DNA of 64,000 nt from Roseateles sp. (GCA_019234295.1 JAFALK010000037.1:124001-188000); one strand, 5' to 3'; positions 1 through 9,456 are shown, numbered from the stretch's first letter. A program made the numbers and translations. The notes: a model not told the origin generated them from the sequence alone.

Positions 1-41
1 TGCTGTTCCCGGAGCTGTGGACGCTGCGCACGGAGCTTTGA
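1..41 (+). CDS. 3' end of an unidentified gene
   Basis: An open frame enters from the left edge and ends at a TGA at 39-41. The visible C-terminus reads LFPELWTLRTEL. Only 12 residues are in the window, so the family cannot be named. The next gene starts 66 bases further on in the same direction, with a TAAAAT -10-like hexamer at 72-77 between them. Confidence 0.35.
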   Translation, partial: LFPELWTLRTEL

Positions 42-107
42 ACGATCGCAGGGGCGGGTGGGCCGGGCGCCTAAAATCGCGGTTTTCGCGCCCTTCGGAG
101 TAGCTGC

Positions 108-1919
108 ATGGACACCCGCACCGCCACCACCACCCTGCGCATCGAGCGCATCCGCGACGTGCTGCGCGCGGCCGGCGTACACGCCGCTCTGATCCCCTCC
201 GCTGACCCGCATCTCTCCGAATACCTGCCCGAGCGCTGGCAGGGCCGCCAATGGGCCTCGGGCTTCACGGGCTCCATGGGCACCCTGGTCGTCACACTGG
301 AGCGTGCCGCCATATTTGCCGACGCGCGCTACTGGTCCAGCGCCGAGAAGGAGCTGGCCGGCACGGGCATCGAGCTCGTCAAGATAGCCAGCGGCGCGGC
401 CCAGACCCATGTGGACTGGATTGCCGAACATCTCGAGAAAGGCCAGTCCCTGGCCGTGGACGGGCAGGTGTTGGGCCTGGCCGCCGCCGGCCAGCTGCGC
501 GCCGCCATGGACCGCGCAGGCATCCGGATGCGCGCGGACATCGACGTCATGCAAACCGCCTGGGAAGGCCGCCCCGGCCTGCCAGAAGCTCCCGTCTACG
601 AGCACCTACCGCCCCAGGCCGTAGTCTCGCGCGCCGAGAAGCTGGCCCATGTGCGAGCCGCTATGAGCCGCCTGGGCGCCACCCACCACTTCATCTCCAC
701 CGTCGACGACATCGCATGGCTGCTGAACCTGCGCGGCGCCGACGTGGACTACAACCCTGTCTTCCTGGCCCACGTGCTGCTGGACGCGCAAGGCGCCCGG
801 ATCTTCGTCGGCTCAGGCAAGATCAGCGCCGAGATCGGCGCCCGCCTGGCCGCGGACGGTGTGCAGGTGGCCGCCTATGCCGACGCCCCGGCCGCCCTGT
901 CCACCCTCCCCGCCGATGCCGTGCTGCTGGTGGACCCGCGCCGCGTGACACTGGGCCTGCGCGAGGCCGTGCCCGCAGCCGTGCGCGTGATCGAGGCCAT
1001 CAACCCCAGCACGCTCGCCAAGAGCCGCAAGACCATGGCCGAAGCCCGCTTCGTGCGCGAGGCCATGGCCGAGGATGGGGCCGCCATGTGCGAGTTCTAC
1101 GCCCGCTGGGAGGCCGCGCTGGCCAGCTGCGAGAAACTCTCAGAGCTGACTGTGGACGAATGGCTGACCGAGGCGCGCACGAAGCGCGCCGGCTTTGTGG
1201 GCCTGTCCTTCCCGACCATCGCCGGCTTCAATGCCAACGGCGCCATGCCGCACTACCGCGCCACCGCCGAGTCCCATGCGCAGATCGAGGGCGACGGCCT
1301 GCTGCTGATCGACTCCGGCGCCCAGTACCTGGGCGGCACGACCGACATCACCCGCGTCTGGCCCGTGGGCACCGTCAGCGAGGCACAGAAGCGCGACTAC
1401 ACCCTGGTGCTCAAGGGCATGATCGGCCTCTCGGTGGCCGTGTTCCCGCGCGGCACACTGTCGCCCATGCTCGACTCCTTCGCACGCCTGCCGCTGTGGC
1501 AAGCCGGGCTGGACTACGGCCACGGCACGGGCCACGGCGTGGGCTACTTCATGAACGTGCACGAAGGCCCGCAGAGCATCTCCAAGGCCGTGCCAGACGC
1601 CCACATGGCGATGGAGCCCGGCATGATCACCTCCAACGAGCCGGGCCTGTACCGTACCGGCCAATGGGGCGTGCGCATCGAAAACTTGGTGCTCAACGTC
1701 CCCTTCAACACGGTTGAAAACGGACAGTTCGGCGACATGCTCGCCTTCGAGACCCTGACCCTGTGCCCGATCGACACGCGCTGTATCGACATGCGCCTGA
1801 TGCGCCCTGACGAAACCGCCTGGCTCAACAGCTACCACGCCGTCGTGCGCGAGCGCCTGGCTCCAAAGCTCAGCGGCGCTGCGCTGGCTTGGCTGAACGA
1901 GCGGACCGAAGCGATCTAA
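108..1919 (+). CDS. M24B aminopeptidase P family protein (long, three-domain type)
   Basis: This is a metallo-aminopeptidase that removes the N-terminal residue from peptides with proline in second position. It probably acts in the cytoplasm, since no signal peptide is visible. The 603 residues fit the long, eukaryotic APP1-like architecture: two creatinase-like N-terminal domains (about 1-155 and 165-320), the pita-bread catalytic domain (about 330-545) and a short C-terminal extension. All five expected metal ligands can be placed: Asp402 (IDSG), Asp413 (TDITR), His476 in HGTGHGVG, Glu511 (NEPG) and Glu525 (RIEN). The ATG at 108 directly precedes the conserved N-terminal domain. The stop overlaps the stop of the convergent small gene on the other strand. 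A second, secreted M24B enzyme lies at 59671-61113. Confidence 0.93.
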   Translation: MDTRTATTTLRIERIRDVLRAAGVHAALIPSADPHLSEYLPERWQGRQWASGFTGSMGTLVVTLERAAIFADARYWSSAEKELAGTGIELVKIASGAAQTHVDWIAEHLEKGQSLAVDGQVLGLAAAGQLRAAMDRAGIRMRADIDVMQTAWEGRPGLPEAPVYEHLPPQAVVSRAEKLAHVRAAMSRLGATHHFISTVDDIAWLLNLRGADVDYNPVFLAHVLLDAQGARIFVGSGKISAEIGARLAADGVQVAAYADAPAALSTLPADAVLLVDPRRVTLGLREAVPAAVRVIEAINPSTLAKSRKTMAEARFVREAMAEDGAAMCEFYARWEAALASCEKLSELTVDEWLTEARTKRAGFVGLSFPTIAGFNANGAMPHYRATAESHAQIEGDGLLLIDSGAQYLGGTTDITRVWPVGTVSEAQKRDYTLVLKGMIGLSVAVFPRGTLSPMLDSFARLPLWQAGLDYGHGTGHGVGYFMNVHEGPQSISKAVPDAHMAMEPGMITSNEPGLYRTGQWGVRIENLVLNVPFNTVENGQFGDMLAFETLTLCPIDTRCIDMRLMRPDETAWLNSYHAVVRERLAPKLSGAALAWLNERTEAI

Positions 1920-2170
1920 GCCAGGCTGCCGGCGCGGCACATGACGGCATCGCGGCCGGCATTGATGGCAAAGCGCAGCGCGTCGCCGGGCGTGGACCAG
2001 GTAAACCCGCCGCCGAGGTTCACGTCTCGGAAAGTCTCTTGACCACGCTCGCCCGTGTGCACGGGCTTTTTCACGACGACCACGGCCGCCACGTAGCCGT
2101 AGCAGTCGGCTTTCTCGATGGCTCCGGCATAGATCCGGAAGTCTCCCGCGTCCACTTCGTCGAATTGCAT
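1916..2170 (-). CDS. small hypothetical protein
   Basis: An 84-residue acidic-to-neutral protein starting MQFDEVDAGDFRIYAGAIE, with a central VVVKK stretch and no signal peptide or membrane segment. I do not recognise a named family. The compact charged and glycine-rich composition reads like a real small cytosolic protein rather than an antisense artefact. Its TAG overlaps the TAA of the convergent aminopeptidase gene, an arrangement common between real genes. Function unknown. Confidence 0.55.
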   Translation of the reverse strand: MQFDEVDAGDFRIYAGAIEKADCYGYVAAVVVVKKPVHTGERGQETFRDVNLGGGFTWSTPGDALRFAINAGRDAVMCRAGSLA

Positions 2171-2278
2171 GACGGCCCCCCGTATCTTGTCTCGTGGGGC
2201 GACTGTCCTCGCAACCGGGTGCCCTTGCCTACTCCCTCCGACGGGGGGGCGCTTTGAAGGGACGAAGCGAGAGAATTC

Positions 2279-2674
2279 TTACCTGAACTGCGCGCCGCGA
2301 GCCGCCAGTTCCTCGCGCAGCACCGATCGATGGCAGCGCGCCTCGTCGTCGCAGTAGCAGCCGAGCGAGAAGTCGGTCTGCCGCGAGAGGCCGGCCAGCA
2401 AGTCCAGCAGACGGGCCACGTCGGGGGCGGCCAGCTCCTTGCGGAACTTGGTCGCGAAGGCGCTCCAGGCCTTGTCGCTGCCGTCCGCCTGGGCAGCTTG
2501 CCCGTCCTTCATCAAGTCTGCGGAGGGCGAGAGGGCTGGCAGCCAGGTGTCGTAGTAGTCGCGGCTGGCGAACTCTGCCTTGGGCACGCCGCGAGGCGGC
2601 CGCCGCACCGTGCCGAGCCGGAGCCCCTCACCCGCTTCGCGCGGGCTGCCCAGCTGCACGACGCGAATGGCCAT
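2279..2674 (-). CDS. DUF488 family protein
   Basis: A 131-residue protein of the DUF488 type (YeaO-like), a small cytosolic family of unknown biochemical role. Supporting features are the N-terminal strand IRVVQLGSPRE, the PPRGVPK segment that replaces the usual DRLWPRG region, and the C-terminal CYCDDEARCHRSVLRE, where DUF488 proteins carry a conserved cysteine/histidine patch. Its ATG lies two bases after the minE stop on the same strand, so it is probably the last gene of a minC-minD-minE-DUF488 transcript. The link to division may be transcriptional only. Confidence 0.75.
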   Translation of the reverse strand: MAIRVVQLGSPREAGEGLRLGTVRRPPRGVPKAEFASRDYYDTWLPALSPSADLMKDGQAAQADGSDKAWSAFATKFRKELAAPDVARLLDLLAGLSRQTDFSLGCYCDDEARCHRSVLREELAARGAQFR

Positions 2675-2676
2675 GC

Positions 2677-2937
2677 TCAGACCTTTAGTTCGGGCAGCTC
2701 AATCTTGACCGCCAGCACTTCCATGTCGCCTTGCTTCTCGGTCGTGACCTGGATGTCGTCGGGGTTGATGGACACGTACTTGGAGATCACTGCCAGCAAC
2801 TCCTTCTGCAGCTGGGGCAGGTACTCGGGGCTGGTGCCGCGGCCGCTGCGTTCGTGGGCCAGGATCAACTGCAGCCGCTCCTTGGCCACGCTGGCCGTGC
2901 TCTTCTTTTCGCCAAGGAAGAAATTGAGGAATCCCAT
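2677..2937 (-). CDS. minE: cell division topological specificity factor MinE
   Basis: MinE stimulates MinD ATPase activity and drives MinCD oscillation, so that the Z ring forms only at mid-cell. The 86 residues are a normal length. The start [12 protein letters not shown] is the membrane-targeting sequence, followed by the anti-MinCD helix ([13 protein letters not shown]) and a C-terminal topological domain ending ELPELKV. The gene follows minD by 12 bases on the minus strand and is followed by the DUF488 gene after 2 bases. Confidence 0.97.
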   Translation of the reverse strand: MGFLNFFLGEKKSTASVAKERLQLILAHERSGRGTSPEYLPQLQKELLAVISKYVSINPDDIQVTTEKQGDMEVLAVKIELPELKV

Positions 2938-2949
2938 CTCTCTTGCTCC

Positions 2950-3762
2950 TCAACGGCCGAACAGGCGCTTGAAGAGGCCGGGCTTGACGGCCTCGATGAA
3001 GCGCATCGGGCGTTCCTCGCCAAGGAAGCGGCGAATCACGTCCTTGTAGGCCTCGGACACGTCGCTGCCGTTCATGGCGATGGCCGGAGTGCCCTGATTG
3101 GAGGCCTGCAGCACGATCTCGCTCTCCGGAATCACGCCGATCAGCGGTGTGCGCAAGATCTCGTGGATGTCCTCCAGCGAGAGCATGTGGCCGCCTTCCA
3201 CGCGATTGGGGTTGTAGCGCGTGATCAGCAGGTGCTCCTTGATGGGCTCCTTGCCGTCGATGGCGCGCTTGGTCTTGCTGTTGAGCATGCCCAGGATGCG
3301 GTCGGAATCGCGCACCGAGGAGACCTCTGGGTTAGTCACGATCAGGGCCTCGTCGGCGAAGTGCATGGCCATCAGGGCGCCCGTCTCGATGCCGGCCGGC
3401 GAGTCGCAGACGATGTACTCGAAGTCCATGGTCTTGAGCTCCTCGAGCACCCGCTCGACGCCCTGCTGGTTCAGCGCATCCTTGTCGCGTGTCTGCGAGG
3501 CGGCGAGGATGTAGAGGTTCTCGACCTGCTTGTCCTTGATCAGCGCCTGGCTGAGCTTGGCCTCTTCGTTGATCACGTTGATGAGGTCATAGACCACGCG
3601 GCGCTCCACCCCCATGATCAGATCCAGGTTGCGCAGGCCGACGTCGAAGTCGATCACGCAGGTCTTGTGACCGCGCAGAGCCAGGCCGGTGGCAAAGCTG
3701 GCGCTGGTCGTGGTCTTGCCCACGCCGCCCTTGCCCGAAGTCACCACGACGATCTTGGTCAT
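2950..3762 (-). CDS. minD: septum site-determining ATPase MinD
   Basis: MinD is a membrane-associated P-loop ATPase that recruits MinC to the poles and is released by MinE. The 270 residues show the deviant Walker A motif KGGVGKTT at residues 11-18, the switch region DFDVGLRNLD at about 38-47, and the amphipathic membrane-targeting C-terminus ending GLFKRLFGR. It lies 24 bases after minC and 12 bases before minE, which implies a minCDE operon. Confidence 0.98.
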   Translation of the reverse strand: MTKIVVVTSGKGGVGKTTTSASFATGLALRGHKTCVIDFDVGLRNLDLIMGVERRVVYDLINVINEEAKLSQALIKDKQVENLYILAASQTRDKDALNQQGVERVLEELKTMDFEYIVCDSPAGIETGALMAMHFADEALIVTNPEVSSVRDSDRILGMLNSKTKRAIDGKEPIKEHLLITRYNPNRVEGGHMLSLEDIHEILRTPLIGVIPESEIVLQASNQGTPAIAMNGSDVSEAYKDVIRRFLGEERPMRFIEAVKPGLFKRLFGR

Positions 3763-3786
3763 CGAATCAGTCCCTTTTGAAGATGG

Positions 3787-4614
3787 TCAGAATTTCAAAG
3801 GCTCCATGACGAGCTTCTCGCCATCGAGCCGGATTTGTGCGGCGCGGCCGAGTACGTCGGCCGGCAGCGGGTTTTCGGTCGTGCGGTAGGTACCGGCGAT
3901 CGACACCAGTTCCGGCTCCATGCTGGCCGCAAAGATGCGCGCCGTCTCGTCGCCCCTGGCGCCCGCGATAGCCTTGCCGCGCAGCGGCGCATAGACATGG
4001 ATGCTGCCGTCGGCGATCACCTCGGCGCCCGGGTTCACCAGAGCCAGCACCACAAGATCGCCGCCCTTGGCGTAGACCTGCTGGCCCGAGCGCAGGGGGC
4101 GCTCGACGATCATCGTCGTGGCAGCCGCGGCCGGCACCTGGACCGGCACCTGGACCGGCACTTCCACAGGAACCTCCACGCGCACCTCGCGCACGACCTC
4201 GCGCACCGCCGCCTCTCGCACCATGCGCAGGGAGTCCTCGGGTGCCTCGGCAAGGCCCAGCGCGCGTGCCTGGGCTGCCTCGGTCTCGGTGGCGCCGCGC
4301 ACGGCTACGGGCTGCATTCGATGGTTGCGCAGCAGCGTCACGACGGCGCCCAGATCCAGGGGCGCCTGCGCCGCTTCGCCGTCCAACGCCAGGGCGCCCT
4401 GCTCGCCTGAAGCCAGCGCCGGGGCGCGCACCAGACTCGTGAGGTCGATCAGCAGCGGCTCGTGATTGAACAGATCGGGCGTCTCGCCCAGGCGGCGCCG
4501 GAGCTCCGCTTCGATGCCGGCGAGGTCCGCCGAGCGGAGCACCAGGGCCAGCAGACTCAGGGACGCGCTTTTCAAGTCGAAGATTTCGGCTGGACGCGCC
4601 GTCTTGGATGCCAT
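3787..4614 (-). CDS. minC: septum site-determining protein MinC
   Basis: MinC inhibits FtsZ polymerisation at the poles. I chose the start at 4614 (MASKTARPAEIFDLKSA), since the frame runs open further upstream but only non-MinC sequence precedes this ATG. The product is 275 residues: an N-terminal FtsZ-inhibiting domain (about 5-105), a linker with V-P-V repeats, and the C-terminal beta-helix dimer/MinD-binding domain with the signatures RSGQQVYA, GDLVVL and GSIHVYAPLRG. It is the first gene of minCDE. The linker is unusual in being encoded by 12-base tandem repeats, listed separately. Confidence 0.96.
   Translation of the reverse strand: MASKTARPAEIFDLKSASLSLLALVLRSADLAGIEAELRRRLGETPDLFNHEPLLIDLTSLVRAPALASGEQGALALDGEAAQAPLDLGAVVTLLRNHRMQPVAVRGATETEAAQARALGLAEAPEDSLRMVREAAVREVVREVRVEVPVEVPVQVPVQVPAAAATTMIVERPLRSGQQVYAKGGDLVVLALVNPGAEVIADGSIHVYAPLRGKAIAGARGDETARIFAASMEPELVSIAGTYRTTENPLPADVLGRAAQIRLDGEKLVMEPLKF
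4131..4178. repeat. 12-bp tandem repeat in the minC linker
   Basis: Four head-to-tail 12-base units occur here. Two are identical (CCGGCACCTGGA at 4131-4142 and 4143-4154), one has two changes (4155-4166) and one is more diverged. Read on the minus strand they encode V-P-V-Q/E tetrapeptides between the two MinC domains. In-frame units mean that copy-number changes would lengthen or shorten the linker without a frameshift. Confidence 0.8.
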
Positions 4615-5204
4615 TGGGAATCGATGCTCTGCTTGCAAAAGCGGCGATTCTAGCGAGGGCCGCTGACGAGCCCGCGTCGGGTCCTCTCGGGTTCTTCCCG
4701 GGGCCGGGGCTTGGGCGATCCCTCCACCGAGGCGTACGAGGCCGGAGCAGGCAAACGCGAGCCCCTCAGCGGCACCGATCTCGCAGCCTCGGCACCTGAA
4801 TTCACCCCGTGACTTCATGCACGTCCGCAATCCGAGGCTCGACTTATCCCCAAAAACGAGCATCGTCAAGTAGGACTTGCAGGCCCGGTCGGCGCTCGCA
4901 CCACGTCGCGACAGGAGCAGGTTAAGTCATTGATTCATATAGAGCGTTACGGCTTGCCCAAAAATGAGGCAGGCTAGAGGCAATCGCCATCCCACAAGGG
5001 TTTAGCGCGCTCCGGATGGGCTTGCCCACAAAGTTATCCACAGTCGCGGTGGATAGTCTTGCGGGGCTTTACAAATCATGGACTTAAGCGTTGTCTCTCA
5101 ATCAATTATGAACTTTCAGGGCTAAGTTGCATGGCCGATTCCGGCACAAATCGGGCCAAGAGCCTGGGGTACATTGCGGTCGCCCCGCTCAAGCAAACCC
5201 ACCC
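4615..5204. other. 590-bp intergenic region between divergent minC and transporter genes
   Basis: No convincing gene lies here. The stretch is visibly less GC-rich than its surroundings, notably 4918-4960 and 5060-5125. It must hold the promoters of minCDE (leftward) and of the transporter gene (rightward). It contains one perfect DnaA-box-like nonamer (TTATCCACA, 5034-5042), an opposed imperfect copy (5048-5056) and a one-mismatch copy TTATCCCCA (4844-4852). An open frame continuous with minC crosses part of it but has no MinC-like sequence. Confidence 0.6.
5034..5056. promoter_or_regulatory. candidate paired DnaA boxes / inverted repeat
   Basis: TTATCCACA at 5034-5042 matches the DnaA-box consensus exactly. 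It faces GGTGGATAG at 5048-5056, which matches the reverse consensus at 7 of 9 positions. Together they form a perfect 7-base inverted repeat (TATCCAC at 5035-5041 and GTGGATA at 5049-5055) around a 7-base spacer. It could be a DnaA-controlled operator or simply a regulator site. Nothing here proves binding. Confidence 0.35.
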
Positions 5205-6185
5205 ATGAAGCTGTTGCGCATTCTGAAGAAGGAGTGGTTCCTCCTTGCCCTGTTCGCCATGATCGCGCTGGCCAGCCTCTGGCCGGCATTGGGCAAGAGC
5301 GGCGGCCTGCTGCACCTGGACCTGCTCAGCGACGCGGGCGTGGCCCTGATCTTCTTCCTGACCGGGCTGGGTCTGCCGCTCAAGGATCTGGCTGGCGGCC
5401 TCTCGCGCTGGCGAATCCACCTGCTGGTGCAGCTGTCCACCTTCGCACTGTTCCCGCTGCTGGGGCTTGCGCTGGCGATGGCCTTCAAGCCCTGGCTGCC
5501 GGCCGAGCTGAGCCTGGGCTTCGCCTACCTCTGCGCGCTGCCCTCGACGATCTCCTCCTCCATCGCCATGACGCAGATGGCGCGCGGCAACGTGCCGGCG
5601 GCGATCTTCAACGCGACGATCTCCAGTCTGCTGGGCATCGTGCTGACGCCGGCCATCCTCGTGTTCACGGCCCATGTGGGCGGCCATGGTTCGCTGTCCT
5701 TTGTAGACGCGGTGCTCAAGATCGGCAAACTCGTCGCCCTGCCCCTGCTGGCGGGCCAGTTGGCGAGGCCGCTGATGGCCGGCTGGCATCAGCGCAACCG
5801 GCGCTATACCGGCAGCATCGACCGGGCGGTGATCCTGCTGCTCGTGCTCGGCGCCTTCAGCGATTCGGTGGAAGCCGGCCTGTGGCGCGACTATGGCGCC
5901 GAGCTGCTCGTCCTGGCCCTGCTCGGCGCCGGCGTGCTGCTGGCTCTGGTCTTGTCAATCACAACCTTTGCCGCGCGCAGAGCGGGCTTCAACACCGAAG
6001 ACGAGATCACGGCCGTGTTCTGCGGCTCCAAGAAGACGCTGGCCTCCGGCATCCCCATGGCCAAGCTGATCTTCGGCGCCGTGCCGGGCCTGGGCGTGAT
6101 CGTGCTGCCGATCATGTTCTATCACCAGTTGCAGCTGATCGCTTGCTCGGTGCTGGCGGGCCGCTATGCACGGCGCACAAACTGA
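5205..6185 (+). CDS. SBF-like (bile acid:sodium symporter family) membrane transporter
   Basis: An integral inner-membrane protein of 326 residues with nine to ten hydrophobic segments spread over the whole length, matching the SBF-like/YfeH type of the bile acid:sodium symporter superfamily. The start at 5205 ([18 protein letters not shown]) puts a short basic stretch before the first membrane helix. The frame is open further upstream without membrane-protein character. Family signatures seen are [10 protein letters not shown] near residue 50, [14 protein letters not shown] near residue 110, and [14 protein letters not shown] near residue 275. Substrate unknown. It lies 56 bases before metG. 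Confidence 0.85.
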   Translation: MKLLRILKKEWFLLALFAMIALASLWPALGKSGGLLHLDLLSDAGVALIFFLTGLGLPLKDLAGGLSRWRIHLLVQLSTFALFPLLGLALAMAFKPWLPAELSLGFAYLCALPSTISSSIAMTQMARGNVPAAIFNATISSLLGIVLTPAILVFTAHVGGHGSLSFVDAVLKIGKLVALPLLAGQLARPLMAGWHQRNRRYTGSIDRAVILLLVLGAFSDSVEAGLWRDYGAELLVLALLGAGVLLALVLSITTFAARRAGFNTEDEITAVFCGSKKTLASGIPMAKLIFGAVPGLGVIVLPIMFYHQLQLIACSVLAGRYARRTN

Positions 6186-6241
6186 CGGGCGCAGATCGCC
6201 GATCGCCTAAAATTGCGGGTTCCTTCAAGGATGCCCGCCGC

Positions 6242-8287
6242 ATGACCCGCAAGCTCTTCGTCACCACCGCCCTGCCCTACGCCAACGCCAATTTCCACAT
6301 TGGCCACATCATGGAGTACACCCAGGCCGACATCTGGGTGCGCTTCCAGCGCATGCAGGGCCACGAAGTGCACTTCGTCTGCGCGGACGACGCCCACGGC
6401 GCGCCAATCATGATCGCGGCCGAGAAAGCCGGCAAGACGCCCCAGGAATTCGTGGCCGGCATCGCCGCGGGCCGCAAGACCTACCTCGACGGCTTCCACA
6501 TCGGCTTCGACCACTGGAGCAGCACCGACAGCCCGCAGAACCATGCACTCTCGCAGGAGATCTACCGCGCGCTGCGCCACAACGAGCTCATCTCGGTCAA
6601 GACCATTGAGCAGTTCTTCGATCCCGCCAAGGGCATGTTCCTGCCCGACCGCTTCATCAAGGGCGAATGTCCCAAGTGCGGCGCCAAGGACCAGTACGGC
6701 GATTCCTGCGAGGTGTGCGGCGCCGTCTACACGCCCACCGAACTGAAGAACCCCTTCTCGGTCCTGACTGGCGCCACGCCGGTGATGAAGAGCTCTGAGC
6801 ACTACTTCTTCAAGCTCTCCGACGAGCGCTGCGTGAATTTCCTGCAGGAATGGACGCAGACACCGGGCCGCCTGCAAAGCGAGGTGCTGAATAAGATCCG
6901 CGAATGGTTCACCAAGGACGAGGAAGGCAATGGCGGCCTCGGTGACTGGGACATCTCGCGAGACGCGCCCTACTTCGGCATCGAGATCCCCGACGCGCCA
7001 GGCAAGTACTTCTACGTCTGGTTGGACGCGCCGATCGGCTACCTGGCCTCGCTCAAGGGCTGGTTCGCCACGCAGGGCCGCGACTTCGACGCCTACATGG
7101 CCGACGAGTCGGTGGAACAGATCCATTTCATCGGCAAGGACATCACTTATTTCCACACCCTGTTCTGGCCCGCGATGCTGCATTTCAGCGGCCGCAAGAC
7201 GCCCAGCCATGTCCACGTGCACGGTTTCCTGACGGTCAACGGCGGCGAGAAGATGAGCAAGAGCCGCGGCACCGGCCTGGATCCGCTCAAGTACCTGAAC
7301 CTCGGCATGAATGCCGAATGGCTGCGCTACTACCTGGCCGCCAAGCTCAACAGCCGCGTGGAAGACCTGGACTTCAACCCCGAGGACTTCGTCGCCCGCG
7401 TCAACAGCGACCTCGTGGGCAAGTACATCAACATCGCCTCGCGCGCCGCCGGCTTCCTGGCCAAGCGCTTCGCCGGGCAGCTCTCGGCCGAGGTGGGCGT
7501 CGAGGGCCGCAGCCTGCTCGACGCGCTGCAGACCCAGGCCGGAACGATCGCCGAGCTCTTCGACACGCGCGAGTTCGGCAAGGCCCTGCGCGAGATCATG
7601 CTGCTGGCCGACAAGGTCAACGAGTATGTGGACCAGCACAAGCCCTGGGAGCTGGCCAAGAAAGAGGGCATGGACGCCGTGCTGCAGGACGTCTGCACGA
7701 CCTGCATCGAGGCCTTCCGTCTGCTGACCATCTACCTCAAGCCGGTGCTACCGGCCCTGGCCGCGAAGGTCGAGACCTTCCTGCGCGTAGAGCCGCTGCG
7801 CTTCGCGGACGCCGCCACGCTGCTCGGCGCCCATACCATCGGCGCCTACGAGCACCTGATGCAGCGCGTGGACATCCAGCTGCTCGAAGCACTTTTCGAG
7901 CCGCCCGCACCGCCCACGGTCGTGCCCGGCGGCGAGGAACTCGCCCCGGAGATCAAGATCGACGATTTCTCCAAGGTCGACCTGCGCATCGCCAAGATCG
8001 TCAAGGCCGAGCTGGTCGAGGGCTCGGACAAGCTGCTGCGCTTGACGCTTGACGCTGGCGAAGGCCGCCTGCGCAACGTCTTCTCCGGCATTCGCGCCGC
8101 CTACAAGCCCGAAGATCTCGAAGGCAAGCTGACCGTGCTGGTCGCCAACCTCGCGCCGCGCAAGATGAAGTTCGGCGTCAGCGAGGGCATGGTGCTGGCT
8201 GCCAGCCATGGCGACGAGAAGGTCAATCCGGGCCTCTTCGTGCTGGAACCTCACGCTGGTGCCCAACCCGGCATGCGCGTGCGCTGA
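6242..8287 (+). CDS. metG: methionyl-tRNA synthetase
   Basis: It charges tRNA-Met for initiation and elongation. The ATG at 6242 gives 681 residues. HIGH is at residues 19-22 and KMSKS at 337-341. A zinc knuckle with Cys143, Cys146, Cys156 and Cys159 lies in the connective domain. The C-terminal part (from about 575) is the EMAPII/Trbp111-type tRNA-binding and dimerisation domain, with [15 protein letters not shown] and a GMVLAAS segment. The frame is open far upstream of 6242, but that part overlaps the transporter gene. A TAAAAT -10-like hexamer lies at 6208-6213. This is a complete, ordinary class I enzyme. Confidence 0.98.
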   Translation: MTRKLFVTTALPYANANFHIGHIMEYTQADIWVRFQRMQGHEVHFVCADDAHGAPIMIAAEKAGKTPQEFVAGIAAGRKTYLDGFHIGFDHWSSTDSPQNHALSQEIYRALRHNELISVKTIEQFFDPAKGMFLPDRFIKGECPKCGAKDQYGDSCEVCGAVYTPTELKNPFSVLTGATPVMKSSEHYFFKLSDERCVNFLQEWTQTPGRLQSEVLNKIREWFTKDEEGNGGLGDWDISRDAPYFGIEIPDAPGKYFYVWLDAPIGYLASLKGWFATQGRDFDAYMADESVEQIHFIGKDITYFHTLFWPAMLHFSGRKTPSHVHVHGFLTVNGGEKMSKSRGTGLDPLKYLNLGMNAEWLRYYLAAKLNSRVEDLDFNPEDFVARVNSDLVGKYINIASRAAGFLAKRFAGQLSAEVGVEGRSLLDALQTQAGTIAELFDTREFGKALREIMLLADKVNEYVDQHKPWELAKKEGMDAVLQDVCTTCIEAFRLLTIYLKPVLPALAAKVETFLRVEPLRFADAATLLGAHTIGAYEHLMQRVDIQLLEALFEPPAPPTVVPGGEELAPEIKIDDFSKVDLRIAKIVKAELVEGSDKLLRLTLDAGEGRLRNVFSGIRAAYKPEDLEGKLTVLVANLAPRKMKFGVSEGMVLAASHGDEKVNPGLFVLEPHAGAQPGMRVR

Positions 8288-8333
8288 AGCGCCTCTTAAA
8301 ATCAACCATCCCCGAATCTCACCGAGCCCCGCT

Positions 8334-8537
8334 ATGCCGCTCTTCTGGAAACCCTACAAGTCCGACGTCACCAACTTCATCGACGAGCTCAAGGCCGCCA
8401 AGCCCACGCTTGAAGCCGAGCAGCGCGCCGGCCGCGCCCTGCTGTGGGACAAGCAAGTGGACCGCGCCGCCCAGGCAGACTACAGGGCCGCCCGCGTCGA
8501 GCAGCGGCCCTACGTCTATCAGACTGAGTCGCACTGA
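8334..8537 (+). CDS. DUF3460 family protein
   Basis: A 67-residue cytosolic protein starting MPLFWKPYKSDVTNFI and ending RPYVYQTESH. The length, the F-W-K-P-Y-K-S-D-x-T-x-F N-terminus and the conserved P-Y-V-Y-Q tail fit DUF3460, a small betaproteobacterial family of unknown function. The ATG at 8334 was preferred to upstream starts that would overlap metG. A TTAAAAT element lies about 35 bases upstream. In related genomes such genes often sit next to scpA, which follows here after 32 bases. Confidence 0.8.
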   Translation: MPLFWKPYKSDVTNFIDELKAAKPTLEAEQRAGRALLWDKQVDRAAQADYRAARVEQRPYVYQTESH

Positions 8538-8569
8538 GCGCCCGCCAACCGCGCTGCCTCTAAACCGCG

Positions 8570-9406
8570 GTGAGTGAACTCCTGATCGACGAGCCGGCCC
8601 CGGCCAGCGAGCCCGAAGTCATTGACGGCGTGGCCGTCGCTCGCCTCTACGGCGAGCCGCTGTTCCAGCTGCCGCTGGACCTCTACATCCCGCCCGACGC
8701 GCTGGAGGTCTTTCTCGAGGCCTTCCAGGGCCCGCTGGACCTGCTGCTGTATCTCATCCGCAAGCAGAACTTCAACATCCTCGACATCCCGCTCGCGGAC
8801 GTGACGGTTCAGTATCTGAGCTATGTCGACCAGCTGCGAAAGAGCAATCTGGAGCTGGCCAGCGAATACCTCTTGATGGCGGCCATGCTCATCGAGATCA
8901 AATCGCGCATGCTGCTGCCGCCCAGGAAGACCGAGGACGGCAAAGAGCCCGAGGACCCGCGCGCCGAGCTGGTGCGGCGCCTGCTCGAATACGAGCGCAT
9001 CAAGCTCGCCGCGGCCAAGCTCGATGCCGTGCCCGTGATGGGCCGCGACTTTCTGCGTGCGCAGATCCACATCGAGCAGTCGCTGCAGCCGCGCTTCCCC
9101 GACGTAGAGGTGCTCGAGCTGCGCGAGGCCTGGCTCGACATCCTGCGCCGCGCCAAGCTCGTCCAGCACCACAAGATCAGCCGCGAGCAGCTTTCGGTGC
9201 GCGAGCACATGAGCATCGTGCTGCGCCGCCTGCAGGGGCAGCGTTTCATGCTGTTCGAGGATCTGTTCGACGTGAGCCGCGGCCAGCAGGTGCTGGTGGT
9301 GACCTTCATCGCCATGCTTGAGCTCTCGCGGGAGCGCCTGCTTGAGATCACCCAGGCCGAAGCCTTCGCGCCGATCTACGTGCGGCTGGCCTATACGCCG
9401 TCCTGA
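8570..9406 (+). CDS. scpA: segregation and condensation protein A
   Basis: ScpA is the kleisin that bridges the heads of the SMC dimer in chromosome condensation and segregation. The 278 residues show the ScpA core from about 45: an LEVFLEAFQGPLDLLLYLI helix, then FNILDIPLADVT and the ASEYLLMAAMLIEIKSRMLLP helix, and a C-terminal winged helix. The start is the GTG at 8570 (MSELLIDEP), just downstream of the DUF3460 gene. No scpB is adjacent. The stop lies inside the first unit of a 12-base tandem repeat. Confidence 0.95.
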   Translation: MSELLIDEPAPASEPEVIDGVAVARLYGEPLFQLPLDLYIPPDALEVFLEAFQGPLDLLLYLIRKQNFNILDIPLADVTVQYLSYVDQLRKSNLELASEYLLMAAMLIEIKSRMLLPPRKTEDGKEPEDPRAELVRRLLEYERIKLAAAKLDAVPVMGRDFLRAQIHIEQSLQPRFPDVEVLELREAWLDILRRAKLVQHHKISREQLSVREHMSIVLRRLQGQRFMLFEDLFDVSRGQQVLVVTFIAMLELSRERLLEITQAEAFAPIYVRLAYTPS

Positions 9407-9456
9407 TTGCCGTCCTGATTGCCGTCCTGATCGCCGTTCTGATCGCCGTCTTGACT
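9397..9456. repeat. five 12-bp tandem repeats across the scpA stop codon
   Basis: Five consecutive 12-base units occur: GCCGTCCTGATT twice, then GCCGTCCTGATC, GCCGTTCTGATC and GCCGTCTTGACT. The first unit contains the last sense codons and the TGA of scpA. Every unit but the last repeats that TGA in the same frame, so changes in copy number would not alter the protein. Confidence 0.85.

Noticed and set aside
4615-4869. N-terminal extension of minC
   Set aside because: 85 codons before the chosen ATG lack MinC sequence and would extend into the intergenic control region.
5174-6241. Upstream extension of the metG frame
   Set aside because: It overlaps the SBF-type transporter gene. MetG similarity begins only at the ATG at 6242.
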